From: Zygnema cylindricum
Lineage: Eukaryota; Streptophyta; Zygnematophyceae; Zygnematales; Zygnemataceae
Direction of reading: 5' to 3'
Length of the DNA stretch: 28,100 nt
Assembly (NCBI GenBank): GCA_037447655.1
Contig: JBBHKE010001355.1
Span: 90,319 to 118,418, forward strand
Shown here one piece after another: positions 1 to 15,200 of the stretch. A model generated the notes under the pieces. The model was not told the origin of the DNA, ran no database searches, and saw nothing but the letters and a program-made list of their open reading frames with translations. The stretch's first letter is position 1. Each line of letters begins with the position of its first letter. The position numbers and the translations under genes were made by a program.

Positions 1-57
1 AAATAATCTCTCCCTCCCTTTCCCACTCCCTCCTTACTCTTACAAAACCCAGCTTAC

Positions 58-1689
<1,632 letters not shown>

Positions 1690-1941
1690 GGCGGACTCCT
1701 TTCCGAGGCACAGATTTCAAATTTAAAGTGCGACTTTATTACACAAGTACAGTACACCTTGAATCGCTATTAGCGTATAGAAATTATTAGTGTAAAGAAA
1801 AAATTAGCGTCATTCATTCTAATTTAGTGCAAGGAGACGTGGCAGATTATGGTCCACTTCCTTAAATAGTGCAGTTTATTATATTTAAGGTATCAATGTC
1901 AAATTTTGGGGTGCCGATATAGCGTACATAAGGCTAATAAG

Positions 1942-2387
1942 TAGTGTTGGGTATCGGGTAGATTCATATCGCGATAATCTCGATATTCGATATATCGAAT
2001 ATCGATCGAGGAGGATCCTCGATATATCGTACCGAGACCAACATAAATTATCGCGATATATATCGCAAAAATTTCGTGTCCGTACAGGCAGAGTACGGAA
2101 AACCGTACGAAAAATCGTACGGAGAATCGTACGGGTTTTTTGCCCCCCCCCCCCCCCCCCCCCCCACCCCACTGAGCGCTCAGTGGGGGGGGGGGGGGGG
2201 GGGGTTTTGAAAAAAAAAAAAAAAAAATTCATATTCGATATATCGTCGATACGATATATTGGCGATATATTGGCGATATATCGCGATGATTTGAAATTCG
2301 ATATATCGAAGAGATATATTGAATATCGGGTACATGAAATTCGATATATATCGAATATCGGCAATGGGTCCTCGATACCCAACACTA
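1942..2387. mobile_element. hAT-type MITE with perfect ends and 8-bp target duplication
   Basis: A 446-bp unit with perfect 15-bp terminal inverted repeats, TAGTGTTGGGTATCG and CGATACCCAACACTA, flanked by the 8-bp direct repeat CTAATAAG (1934-1941 and 2388-2395). Eight-base duplications and ends fitting YARNG (here TAGTG) are the hallmarks of hAT elements. The interior is dense in CGATATA-type inverted repeats and has a C-run/G-run palindrome at the centre. It encodes no transposase, so it is non-autonomous. Confidence 0.88.
2143..2204. repeat. C-run/G-run palindrome at the centre of the hAT-type MITE
   Basis: About 23 C, then A, then a perfect 22-bp palindrome (2167-2188, centred on AGCGCT), continuing into a run of G ending at 2204. 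It can form a very stable hairpin, and the two homopolymers could form a G-quadruplex or i-motif. Run lengths may be inaccurate because such tracts sequence poorly. Confidence 0.85.
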
Positions 2388-2404
2388 CTAATAAGTAATA
2401 ACGA

Positions 2405-2465
2405 TTCACGATGTACTGTACAGTACAGTGCTGTATTACACAGTACTGTACAGTACTGTACTAAA
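2405..2465. repeat. CAGTA/TACTG palindromic short tandem repeat
   Basis: Repeated TACAGTAC and GTACTGTA units form overlapping palindromes. Similar runs border the TA-type MITEs at 1747-1755, 20176-20199, 20330-20345 and 21391-21410, so these runs look like a sequence context associated with that family. The remaining DNA to 2733 shows no gene. Confidence 0.6.
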
Positions 2466-2741
2466 CAGTGTAATATTTCATAAAGTGCGTAGGATATAAA
2501 AACATTTTTTTCCGTACACTATTACTAAATACGCGTACATTATTTGCACGATACTGTAGCCAGCACAACATATTTTAATATTTTTGGTGTCAAGCTGACT
2601 GACGTCAGAATACGTAGGACTGAACGTCATGCACCTTCTATTTTATCATACAGAATCTTATAAACTTGATGTTTTGTCTTTTTTTGCCTAAAAATACCCT
2701 AAATTCTGCCTACGAGCATCGACAATTTCCTTTGTTCTAAT

Positions 2742-3124
2742 CATAGTTCAAAAGTAGGCGTTTTTTGGTAGGCCTTTTGTAGGCCGCCTTTAGCGTAAGT
2801 TGTGTTCCGGGCTTTCCATGTGATCTTCTTAGATCGCTACTTTCATCAGCGACCGTCCGATCGTCCGAATCTGACGATAGTCCTATCGTAAGTTGTGTTC
2901 CGGGCTTTTCATGCGATCTTCTTAGATCGTTACTTTCATCAACGACCGTCAGATCGTTCAAATCCGACGGTTTAAATAAAAAGTCGCTCAAAACTCACAG
3001 AAAAATATTTTTTTGTCCGATTTTTTTTTTAAATTTAGACATGACGTTTAATTATCTATCGATCCATGTTTTGCATACAATAGGCATATTGTATGGGCGT
3101 ACGGTCACCTACTTTTGAACTATG
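2742..3124. mobile_element. MITE with CATAGTTC ends, copy 1, 8-bp target duplication
   Basis: 383 bp with terminal inverted repeats CATAGTTCAAAAGTAGG and CCTACTTTTGAACTATG (one mismatch just inside), flanked by the direct repeat GTTCTAAT at 2734-2741 and 3125-3132. Inside are two tandem copies of a unit of about 90 bp (about 2796-2875 and 2888-2970, each with GATCTTCTTAGATCG) and a palindrome near the right end. A 74-bp stretch present in copy 2 is missing here. Eight-base duplications suggest hAT- or P-like mobilisation, but the ends do not strictly fit the hAT consensus. The short open frames are low-complexity and not proteins. Confidence 0.85.
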
Positions 3125-3943
3125 GTTCTAATTGAGTATTTTCAACTTTTCAAAATGGACAGCACTTGTACTTTACCGTACATATCATGTGTCAAGGTCT
3201 GTACGGTTACGGATGTCAAGCAATCAACATGGAATTAGAAAACATTTCAAGGTGAAAATAACTCCATTCTCGTTTATAGCGTTGACTTCGGGTGTAGAGT
3301 TATTCCGCAGCCTAACGACAAAAAGGCCGTACATTCCTCTTTTGCAGTGGAAAAGAGAAATTATCGAGAAAGTTTATTGCGAAGGTAACAATAACCGATA
3401 TAACGACAGTTGTAAGTGAAATAAAGATGTAAGACTTATTAAGAGAGGGAGATGGTGAAACACCTAAAAACATTAAAAAAAGGAAAGGGAAAACGAAACC
3501 GAAAAACCGAAAGTGGGTGGAAGCAAACAAAAAGAAAAAACGTTTCTTATAGGTGCTTAAATAACTGTTGTTCAAACTTGGTAGTTTATATCAAGCATTA
3601 AAGAATGTTATCGTTGTGTTTTCTCTCAAGCTTCCTCTCTCGCAAGTTTTTCAAGAACCACGTAATGCCAACACCTTCGACCATCTCCCGTGCTTGACAG
3701 ATTTAACCTACGTAGACGACCTTCAGAACGCTCTTGACCCCATGTGGCTTTTGCTCTTTTGACAAGGTGTTCCCCCACCACAATTCTTGCCTTACCCGTA
3801 CTTCCCCTCCTACCCCAACTTTTTCGTCTCATCTATTCCAATAATCGCCCCATGAACGTCCTCCACTCGTTGTCGGTTCATGGGGCTTTTGTTCGCGAGA
3901 CTATGGCTGCGGCCTGCATTCCAAATCCCTTTCCGCCTTTGTA

Positions 3944-4706
3944 GGAGGGTTGGGTTTAATATCAATGGCATGTGAGGCGCCCTATACGTATTTGGGAAGT
4001 TGGTACCAAATTGCCTCCACTCTTGTCTATCTTTTTTTGGTTGGGAATACTCCTATTCTTGCTGAGTTGTTCCTCGTATTTTAGACAGTCTCTTCGCCTT
4101 CCAGCGGTTTCTTTTGGAGGTGTTCTATTTTATTCCTCCTCTTGCTTTAGCGGATATGCCAGTCCTTTTTTACCTTATTAGGAAGCACGTGTCAAAAAAT
4201 CATTTTTTTATAAGGTTGTCGCCACCATTCGATCTAGGCTTCTTAAGGCGCTTCCTTCTTTTTCGAGTGCTCGATTTCTATCTCTGCAGTGGGCCTATTT
4301 CTATATCTTGAATGTTGGCTACACCTATTCCACCCACTCTCCGTTTCATGCCTAGTCAATTCACCACCACCCCCAATTTAGGTCCCCCCTCCACATTACT
4401 TATTTTACTTATTTGTCTCATTTGCTTGTGTGGTTGTGTCATTCAATACGATGGCGCCCATTTGCTTCATTGCTCCCACGGGGAGAGTCGATTCAAGAGC
4501 ACGACACTATTCGCGTCACCATCGCGACTTTTTCTCACGAGGGTGGATATGATGTTCAACGAGAGGTTTCACACATTATTCCTTCGCGTTAGATTGATAT
4601 TATATTACATGATGGTGCCCGTAGTATATTTGGTGACATTCTTTTGGAGAATCCCCTCATATATAATCGTTGGTTAAGGGGCTCGAATGTTGGAGTGGTC
4701 GCATGA
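3944..4706 (+). pseudogene. Degenerate retroelement C-terminal region (copy 1)
   Basis: Short coding-like pieces in different frames look like the end of a reverse-transcriptase polyprotein. At 3944-4084 a frame opens with GGLGLISMACEAPYTYLGSW, a motif type common just after reverse-transcriptase domains of non-LTR-like elements. At about 4423-4490, in another frame, is a C-x-C ... H-x4-C zinc-ligand arrangement (CLCGC...HLLHC). At 4488-4706, in a third frame with one internal stop, come EHDTIRVTIATFSHEGGYDV and downstream sequence resembling the post-zinc domain of such proteins. Frameshifts and stops show it is dead. No catalytic reverse-transcriptase core was confirmed, so the family is unassigned. 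Confidence 0.42.
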
Positions 4707-4801
4707 GAAGCAGCAAAGGAGCGGAATTGTGTAGACAAGGATAGTATGGGCAACTTGGCGAGGTTCTTTGTAGTGTTGTGAACTCTCATGACACCAAACT
4801 A

Positions 4802-5000
4802 CACCGCCCATCGTTATTAGAATGATTAACACTAGTTTGGACAAGACTTTTTTTGGCCGAAATCCACAAAACAATGTAAACAACATTATTTAAGGACGTG
4901 GACTACAATTTGCCACGTCCCCTTGCACTAAATTAGTATTATTAATTTTATTTCGCATTAACACTAAAAATGATGTGACGCTTACAACGATGGTCGGCGT
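4802..5000. mobile_element. Decayed short TA-type MITE (copy in first 3.3-kb unit)
   Basis: The left end CACCGCCCATCGTTATTAG, preceded by TA, is matched about 200 bp away by an imperfect inverted copy (ACAACGATGGTCGGCG at about 4984-4999). Size and ends match the short class of the CACCGC family, with more mutations than the copies near UTP10. Confidence 0.5.
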
Positions 5001-6057
5001 GTTATTTGCTTTATGAAAATCCTAATAGGCTTTTGAAGGTTTTAAACATCTCTACGGGCCGATGTGTAGATGACTCGTCAAAAATCTAACATGGACAAAT
5101 AACATGTTGACAATATTACAAGTTTTCCGGAAGTGGATATCTAATTTGAAGTTAGAAGATTCCCAAACATTTGTGAAAAAATCCTACAATTTTCATTGCT
5201 GCTGGAGTTAAAGACGCTAATTTGACTATGCATTTTTTTGGGCGGGAAATCATAAAAATAGTGCCAATAACAGATCATAGAAATGGTCTCCAAAAACTAT
5301 CAACCATTGATATTAAATTTACATTTCGATGAATAATATAAGGAGAATGTAGCCCTTTGAAAACTCCTTCGTAGTTGAAGATTCGTTTTCTGAAAGGGTA
5401 AAAAACACGGAACGAAAAACATTCATAAAAAAAAATTAACAAAATTTATCCTGTCAATTTCTGTTGTACCATTAATCCATGAAGAAATGAGTATATTGAG
5501 GAATACCAAGAGGTACTTTATATGCAAAACCAAAATCTCGCCTTTCTAGTACAAGTCACTATACGCTGACTTAGGGGAGGTATCACTTTAAAAAACTGCT
5601 CGTAGAAGACGAATCTTTTCCTGTCAAAATAACCAGTGCAAGAAAATGTAGGATCGACTCTGCAATAATAGCTTTTGTTTTCCTATTAGGGTTTGCAAAA
5701 AAGCGCAACGATACAAAGCATGTCTCATAGCATCAAAATTTAAAGTGGTCAAATTTAAATCATGGCATTCGCCACCGGAATAGAATTGAAAAAACAAACA
5801 TAGAAGATATATGTGTAACATTCACACCGTCAAAAGACAAAAGACACACTGGTACAAATTCGAAACTTTTAATTTGACATTGTTATTTACATATACTAAG
5901 TGAAAGTACATCGTCAGTCACTATAGGCGTTTATTAAACCATTCCTGTGTCGGTCCCCCTGGCTCCTTAATAAGATTGAGTCAATATTAAATATTTGCTT
6001 TTTCTTCACACTAATCTAGTAAGCGGCCGAAGATAAAAAAGAACACCAAAAAGAAAA

Positions 6058-8208
<2,151 letters not shown>

Positions 8209-8665
8209 CATAGTTCAAAAGTAGGCGTTTTTTGGTAGGCCTTTTGTAGGCCGCCTTTAGCGTAAGTTGTGTTCCGGGCTTTCCATGTGATCTTCTTAGA
8301 TCGCTACTTTCATCAGCGACCGTCCGATCGTCCGAATCTGACGATAGTCCTATCGTAAGTTGTGTTCCGGGCTTTTCATGCGATCTTCTTAGATCGTTAC
8401 TTTCATCAACGACCGTCAGATCGTTCAAATCCGACGGTTTAAATAAAAAGTCGCTCAAAACTCACAGAAAAATATTTTTTTGTCCGATTTTTTTTTTAAA
8501 TTTAGACATGACGTTTAATTATCTATCGATCCATGTGCAACTCAACCCTGTACCTATTTTATTTCATTTTGCGGCCAATACAATATGGGTCTTAAGGCCA
8601 TATTGTATGTTTTGCATACAATAGGCATATTGTATGGGCGTACGGTCACCTACTTTTGAACTATG
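8209..8665. mobile_element. MITE with CATAGTTC ends, copy 2 (full length)
   Basis: 457 bp, the same ends and internal tandem repeat as copy 1, plus the 74 bp missing there. That stretch includes a CAATATG...CATATTG palindrome also present in copy 3. The right flank is GTTCTAAT but the left flank is GTTTATAA, so it lacks a target duplication. This shows it arrived as part of the larger 3.3-kb unit. Confidence 0.85.
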
Positions 8666-9484
8666 GTTCTAATTGAGTATTTTCAACTTTTCAAAATGGA
8701 CAGCACTTGTACTTTACCGTACATATCATGTGTCAAGGTCTGTACGGTTACGGATGTCAAGCAATCAACATGGAATTAGAAAACATTTCAAGGTGAAAAT
8801 AACTCCATTCTCGTTTATAGCGTTGACTTCGGGTGTAGAGTTATTCCGCAGCCTAACGACAAAAAGGCCGTACATTCCTCTTTTGCAGTGGAAAAGAGAA
8901 ATTATCGAGAAAGTTTATTGCGAAGGTAACAATAACCGATATAACGACAGTTGTAAGTGAAATAAAGATGTAAGACTTATTAAGAGAGGGAGATGGTGAA
9001 ACACCTAAAAACATTAAAAAAAGGAAAGGGAAAACGAAACCGAAAAACCGAAAGTGGGTGGAAGCAAACAAAAAGAAAAAACGTTTCTTATAGGTGCTTA
9101 AATAACTGTTGTTCAAACTTGGTAGTTTATATCAAGCATTAAAGAATGTTATCGTTGTGTTTTCTCTCAAGCTTCCTCTCTCGCAAGTTTTTCAAGAACC
9201 ACGTAATGCCAACACCTTCGACCATCTCCCGTGCTTGACAGATTTAACCTACGTAGACGACCTTCAGAACGCTCTTGACCCCATGTGGCTTTTGCTCTTT
9301 TGACAAGGTGTTCCCCCACCACAATTCTTGCCTTACCCGTACTTCCCCTCCTACCCCAACTTTTTCGTCTCATCTATTCCAATAATCGCCCCATGAACGT
9401 CCTCCACTCGTTGTCGGTTCATGGGGCTTTTGTTCGCGAGACTATGGCTGCGGCCTGCATTCCAAATCCCTTTCCGCCTTTGTA

Positions 9485-10247
9485 GGAGGGTTGGGTTTAA
9501 TATCAATGGCATGTGAGGCGCCCTATACGTATTTGGGAAGTTGGTACCAAATTGCCTCCACTCTTGTCTATCTTTTTTTGGTTGGGAATACTCCTATTCT
9601 TGCTGAGTTGTTCCTCGTATTTTAGACAGTCTCTTCGCCTTCCAGCGGTTTCTTTTGGAGGTGTTCTATTTTATTCCTCCTCTTGCTTTAGCGGATATGC
9701 CAGTCCTTTTTTACCTTATTAGGAAGCACGTGTCAAAAAATCATTTTTTTATAAGGTTGTCGCCACCATTCGATCTAGGCTTCTTAAGGCGCTTCCTTCT
9801 TTTTCGAGTGCTCGATTTCTATCTCTGCAGTGGGCCTATTTCTATATCTTGAATGTTGGCTACACCTATTCCACCCACTCTCCGTTTCATGCCTAGTCAA
9901 TTCACCACCACCCCCAATTTAGGTCCCCCCTCCACATTACTTATTTTACTTATTTGTCTCATTTGCTTGTGTGGTTGTGTCATTCAATACGATGGCGCCC
10001 ATTTGCTTCATTGCTCCCACGGGGAGAGTCGATTCAAGAGCACGACACTATTCGCGTCACCATCGCGACTTTTTCTCACGAGGGTGGATATGATGTTCAA
10101 CGAGAGGTTTCACACATTATTCCTTCGCGTTAGATTGATATTATATTACATGATGGTGCCCGTAGTATATTTGGTGACATTCTTTTGGAGAATCCCCTCA
10201 TATATAATCGTTGGTTAAGGGGCTCGAATGTTGGAGTGGTCGCATGA
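9485..10247 (+). pseudogene. Degenerate retroelement C-terminal region (copy 2)
   Basis: Duplicate of the remnant at 3944-4706, with the same frameshifts and the same internal stop, so the decay preceded the duplication. Confidence 0.42.
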
Positions 10248-10342
10248 GAAGCAGCAAAGGAGCGGAATTGTGTAGACAAGGATAGTATGGGCAACTTGGC
10301 GAGGTTCTTTGTAGTGTTGTGAACTCTCATGACACCAAACTA

Positions 10343-10541
10343 CACCGCCCATCGTTATTAGAATGATTAACACTAGTTTGGACAAGACTTTTTTTGGCCG
10401 AAATCCACAAAACAATGTAAACAACATTATTTAAGGACGTGGACTACAATTTGCCACGTCCCCTTGCACTAAATTAGTATTATTAATTTTATTTCGCATT
10501 AACACTAAAAATGATGTGACGCTTACAACGATGGTCGGCGT
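10343..10541. mobile_element. Decayed short TA-type MITE (copy in second 3.3-kb unit)
   Basis: Duplicate of 4802-5000, with the same CACCGC left end and the same imperfect inverted right end. Confidence 0.5.
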
Positions 10542-11603
10542 GTTATTTGCTTTATGAAAATCCTAATAGGCTTTTGAAGGTTTTAAACATCTCTACGGGC
10601 CGATGTGTAGATGACTCGTCAAAAATCTAACATGGACAAATAACATGTTGACAATATTACAAGTTTTCCGGAAGTGGATATCTAATTTGAAGTTAGAAGA
10701 TTCCCAAACATTTGTGAAAAAATCCTACAATTTTCATTGCTGCTGGAGTTAAAGACGCTAATTTGACTATGCATTTTTTTGGGCGGGAAATCATAAAAAT
10801 AGTGCCAATAACAGATCATAGAAATGGTCTCCAAAAACTATCAACCATTGATATTAAATTTACATTTCGATGAATAATATAAGGAGAATGTAGCCCTTTG
10901 AAAACTCCTTCGTAGTTGAAGATTCGTTTTCTGAAAGGGTAAAAAACACGGAACGAAAAACATTCATAAAAAAAAATTAACAAAATTTATCCTGTCAATT
11001 TCTGTTGTACCATTAATCCATGAAGAAATGAGTATATTGAGGAATACCAAGAGGTACTTTATATGCAAAACCAAAATCTCGCCTTTCTAGTACAAGTCAC
11101 TATACGCTGACTTAGGGGAGGTATCACTTTAAAAAACTGCTCGTAGAAGACGAATCTTTTCCTGTCAAAATAACCAGTGCAAGAAAATGTAGGATCGACT
11201 CTGCAATAATAGCTTTTGTTTTCCTATTAGGGTTTGCAAAAAAGCGCAACGATACAAAGCATGTCTCATAGCATCAAAATTTAAAGTGGTCAAATTTAAA
11301 TCATGGCATTCGCCACCGGAATAGAATTGAAAAAACAAACATAGAAGATATATGTGTAACATTCACACCGTCAAAAGACAAAAGACACACTGGTACAAAT
11401 TCGAAACTTTTAATTTGACATTGTTATTTACATATACTAAGTGAAAGTACATCGTCAGTCACTATAGGCGTTTATTAAACCATTCCTGTGTCGGTCCCCC
11501 TGGCTCCTTAATAAGATTGAGTCAATATTAAATATTTGCTTTTTCTTCACACTAATCTAGTAAGCGGCCGAAGATAAAAAAGAACACCAAAAAGAAAAAA
11601 CAA

Positions 11604-12279
11604 TTATATATATATATGTGTATGTATGTATGTATATATATATGTATGTATATATATATGTATATATATATAAAATAAATAAACCACACGCTAAATACTT
11701 ATTAACATTATAAGCGATTCACGATGTAATGTGGAGGGAAAATCAACATTGCTTTCTTTAATCTTATAATTTTAAACATGTTAAAAGAGTTGGGAAGCGC
11801 CAAACTTGATTTTTAACAGAAGATTTTTCATACAATTACCACAAAGAGAAATTCCTTCAAATCACCACAAAACAAAAACTTATTTTAAACAAAAATGGGA
11901 GCCAAGAACTAAAAAAACCTCAAAATTTAACGCAATCAAGTAATCTCCAAAATATACATTGCTTATAAAACTGAAAGTGAACCAAATATTTTGAGCAAGA
12001 AATATCAACTACATCAATTTGAAACGTTAAAGGAAAGCAAAAAGTTTCCCAACTACATCAAAAAGAGTAAAAGAGACTCTAAAAGAGCTTTCGTCTTCTA
12101 CTCCTTTCAAAAGAAGAAACTCTCGGAAAATTACTGTATAGAAAAAGGTCCCAATATGAAGAGAGATAAAGCTCTCATAGTTTTGAAACTAGACGTGGGA
12201 TCGTCCGTTATATCCGTTAGTCTCAGAACCAGTTTCTATGAATCTTTCGTTTAGTTCAGTTTCCATCGAAGTCCAGACC
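11604..12279. other. Spacer downstream of NUDC; MITE end and probable 3' UTR
   Basis: A TATA/TATG tract (11604-11672) is followed at about 11690-11728 by GCGATTCACGATG before TA, like a right end of the TA-type MITE family. Its left partner was not found. From about 11990 to 12279 is probably the NUDC 3' untranslated region on the minus strand. The plus-strand open frame at 11991-12254 is lysine-rich with no family signature and is not called. No polyadenylation signal could be assigned with confidence. Confidence 0.4.
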
Positions 12280-15200
12280 TCAGTTAATTTTTGCTTTGGA
12301 AAAATCCATCTCAGGATGCTGAATTAACAAACAAGAATAAAAGAAAAGTTAAAAATTATTTTCCAGGATATTAGAGTAAATTTGTAGCCAAAAGTAGAAG
12401 AAAAAAATTTGCAGAAGGATACTATAGTTCGATAATAAAAATAATAATAAAAAGGATACCAGTGGTAAGTTATTAATCATGTTTTCATTCATTGTAGACG
12501 AGCGTTAGTCTTGTCACAATCAGTTGTATGTCAATGTTAAACATATATTTAGTCATTTGTATTTTAAACTACAGACGACACCGATGGTTTTTACATAGTT
12601 CCATAAAATCTATCATGAACATGATCTCTTTCCAAATGACACCATACTGTCTTTCCAAATCCACATCCCTCTCTCTCTCTCTCTCTCCCCCTCCCCCTCC
12701 CTTTCCCTCTCTCTCCCTCTCCCCCCTTTCCATTCCCCTCCCCCTCCCCCGGTTGGAGTCATTTCTAAAAGGCAGGCTTTTGCCCGGGGTAAAGTTGCCA
12801 CTGAAGTTTTTTGTATGGGAAAAAAACGCAAATTAAAAATATGAATTTATAAAAGTTGGTTTTTTAAGTATGCGATTGTGGGGTTCAAATTCTTTTAGTG
12901 TATTTTTCTCACATGCTTTCAGTTGATTTTTTTTTTTTTTTCTGGCATGATGTGATTAGGAGATCCATTCAGAATGTATAGATGGTGTCCTTTTTCTCAT
13001 TTTGTTTTAAAACTTGGAGAAAATATAATTTCCAAAATCTTTCTAAAAATAGGCTACAGTCAAGTAACTATGGAAAAACCATTATTTCTCCCAAGAGTGT
13101 AAAATAAAACATTCATATGCAAAAAAATATTATATATGATTTTCCTCACATGCTTTCAAGACATGTTTTTTTTTTTTTTTTTTTTTAGCATCAGGATGAT
13201 GATATAGAAACGTATGTCATTAGTCTATGTAGAATGTCTAGATTGTGTCCTTTTTTTCTTTCTCTTTTAAAAGCAACGAAGAGAGAGATGGCGAAGGAGA
13301 GGGAGAGGGAGAGGGATAGGGAGAGGGAGAAGGAGAGGGTGAGAGAGGGATGAGGAGAGCAATGGGGAGAGAGATGGGGAGAGGGAGAAGGAGAGGGAGT
13401 GAGAGAGGGATGGGGAGAACAGTGTGGAGAGAGATGGGGAGAGGGAGAGGGAGTAACTAACCGCTGCCATAAATTTCTTCAAAATGTCCTGTTTCTGTTG
13501 CTCCTCGCTTGTCGGCAAACCCATTGCTTTCTGCCTTTGGTCGTACTGTCCCAAAAAAAGAACAAAAAAAAAAGTTTTATAACAACAAACAAATAAAAAA
13601 ACAGTCAGTGAAGACTAAAGATATAAAAACTTCCTTTTATCATCCCAATTCTGCCAGACATTCCCAAATGATATAATTGACAAAAAAAGAAACGGTTTGT
13701 AACAGAGAACAGAAGTCCAAACAGAAACTTTACACGTAATAAATAAATAAAAAAAGAACTCTTGTCACACCACTTGATAGACAAAGAAAAATTAAGTCTA
13801 CTTAGTCAGTCACAAACAACCACTGTATCTTTAGAAGTTCTCACAAATCTGTACTTGCCATGCAATTGATAGCTAAACAAGACAATTTCCATTTCACCTT
13901 CAATGGTTTTATCATTTACGCCATATATAACATTAAATGTATATATATATAATTTATGTGAATACATACTTCACTTCATTGTTTTTACATATATACATTA
14001 TACTTCCCTCTTTATCAACACAAAAAGGAGTCCCGAAGTTAAATGTGTGACCATAATAAACTAAAGCTTACCATCATCTTCTCTACTGTTTGTCGCGTTT
14101 CTGAATCAAGATCTGTAAGTTTACTGTTCTCAGGTTCCACTTTCTGAGTATCGATTTCTGGTTGACCCTTAACTACCGCACGCCACCATTCCATTTTATT
14201 GACTTTTTGCAAATGGACAATTAGCGTATTTCCGTCCTCTACAAAAACAGAGAAAATACAAAAGCAAGAATCAACAAAAAATGACAAATTTTAAACCTGC
14301 AACAGCCTCAATAAACAAAGACAGCAATGTACTATAAGAAATAATCAGTGTTAAGATCATTTTAGTGTTAACAATACTTTTTTGGGTCCAAATAACGAGG
14401 ACAATTATGAACCGTCGATTAAGAAAAAAACAATTAGAATTGTGAGTGCAATTTTATATACAAGGCCAAAAGAAACTGAGACCGGATTAAGGTTATAAAC
14501 GCTAATATCGGTGCACATTGTAGTTACAAATAGGCTAACCTTGCCAGAAGTGAGCAACAGAGGCCAAAACATTCCGCAAAAAACCACAAAACTCCATAAG
14601 ATTTCACAAGGTTTTAAAGGTACAATCATAGATTATCCAGTTATAAAACGAAGCCATCAAACTCCTTAAACTCTAAAAGATTCAATAAGTCCAACCACAG
14701 TTATCCAGTTTTTACAAAAACATTTTTTTTGTTAACCAATATATTTGCTCACCAATGCTCCATAGGCAATCGTCAGTTTTCACAGCCTCCCATAACTCTC
14801 CCTGCAAAAAACCCCAAAAATGTACAAATCTTACATCAGAGAAAAACCTCTCTTACTCTCTCTCTCTCTCCCCCTTTCCTAACCTCCAAAACCTTTATCC
14901 TCCAGATTATACCACGTTCAACATACAACTAATGACCATCTTTTCCCAACCAAACTACAATCCTAATTCAAGCACTTTGTTGTAATCCAAATTGACAAGA
15001 ATAGCTCAACAATTTTCCTGAGTCTATTCTTGAACAACATTTGAATATGTACTACCATATTTGGAATCCTCCAAATCGATTTTTTTTTTCCTCCTAATAT
15101 TCAAATGTAATAGAAATATATTTGGTCAACTTTGCATCCATCTCTAGTCAAACATCCTAAACCTGTCAAATTTTAGATTTAACGAATTAAGATAATTTAG

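Larger units (their letters stand above)
1755..2413. mobile_element. TA-flanked MITE of the CACCGC family, split by a hAT-type MITE
   Basis: The ends are inverted repeats: CACCTTGAATCGCTATTAG at the left, and at the right the complement of CATCGTGAATCGTTATTA. TA flanks both sides (1753-1754 and 2414-2415). Without the inserted element and one copy of its target duplication the unit is about 205 bp, the size of the short copy at 21409-21623. It begins 65 bp upstream of the gyrB start codon, so it forms part of the gyrB 5' region. No coding capacity. Confidence 0.7.
8209..11603. repeat. 3.3-kb direct duplication, copy 2
   Basis: Same content and order as 2742-6062, with the 74-bp MITE segment retained, giving 3.39 kb. 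It is flanked on the left by sequence like the interior of a TA-type MITE and on the right by a (TA/TATG)n tract. Carries second copies of the retroelement remnant and the decayed MITE. No intact gene. Confidence 0.92.

Noticed and set aside
3312-3575. Phe/Leu-rich minus-strand frame in the 3.3-kb unit, repeated at 8853-9116
   Set aside because: Composition follows AT-rich, purine-biased DNA. No family motif; its identity in both copies only reflects the recent duplication.
3568-3762. TYVDDL in a plus-strand frame, like the reverse-transcriptase YxDD box
   Set aside because: It lies only about 80 codons before the GGLGL motif, too close for a normal element, and no other catalytic blocks were found around it. 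Kept out of the evidence.
11991-12254. 87-residue lysine-rich plus-strand frame
   Set aside because: It overlaps the probable 3' untranslated region of NUDC, has no recognisable motif, and its codons look like random AT-rich sequence.
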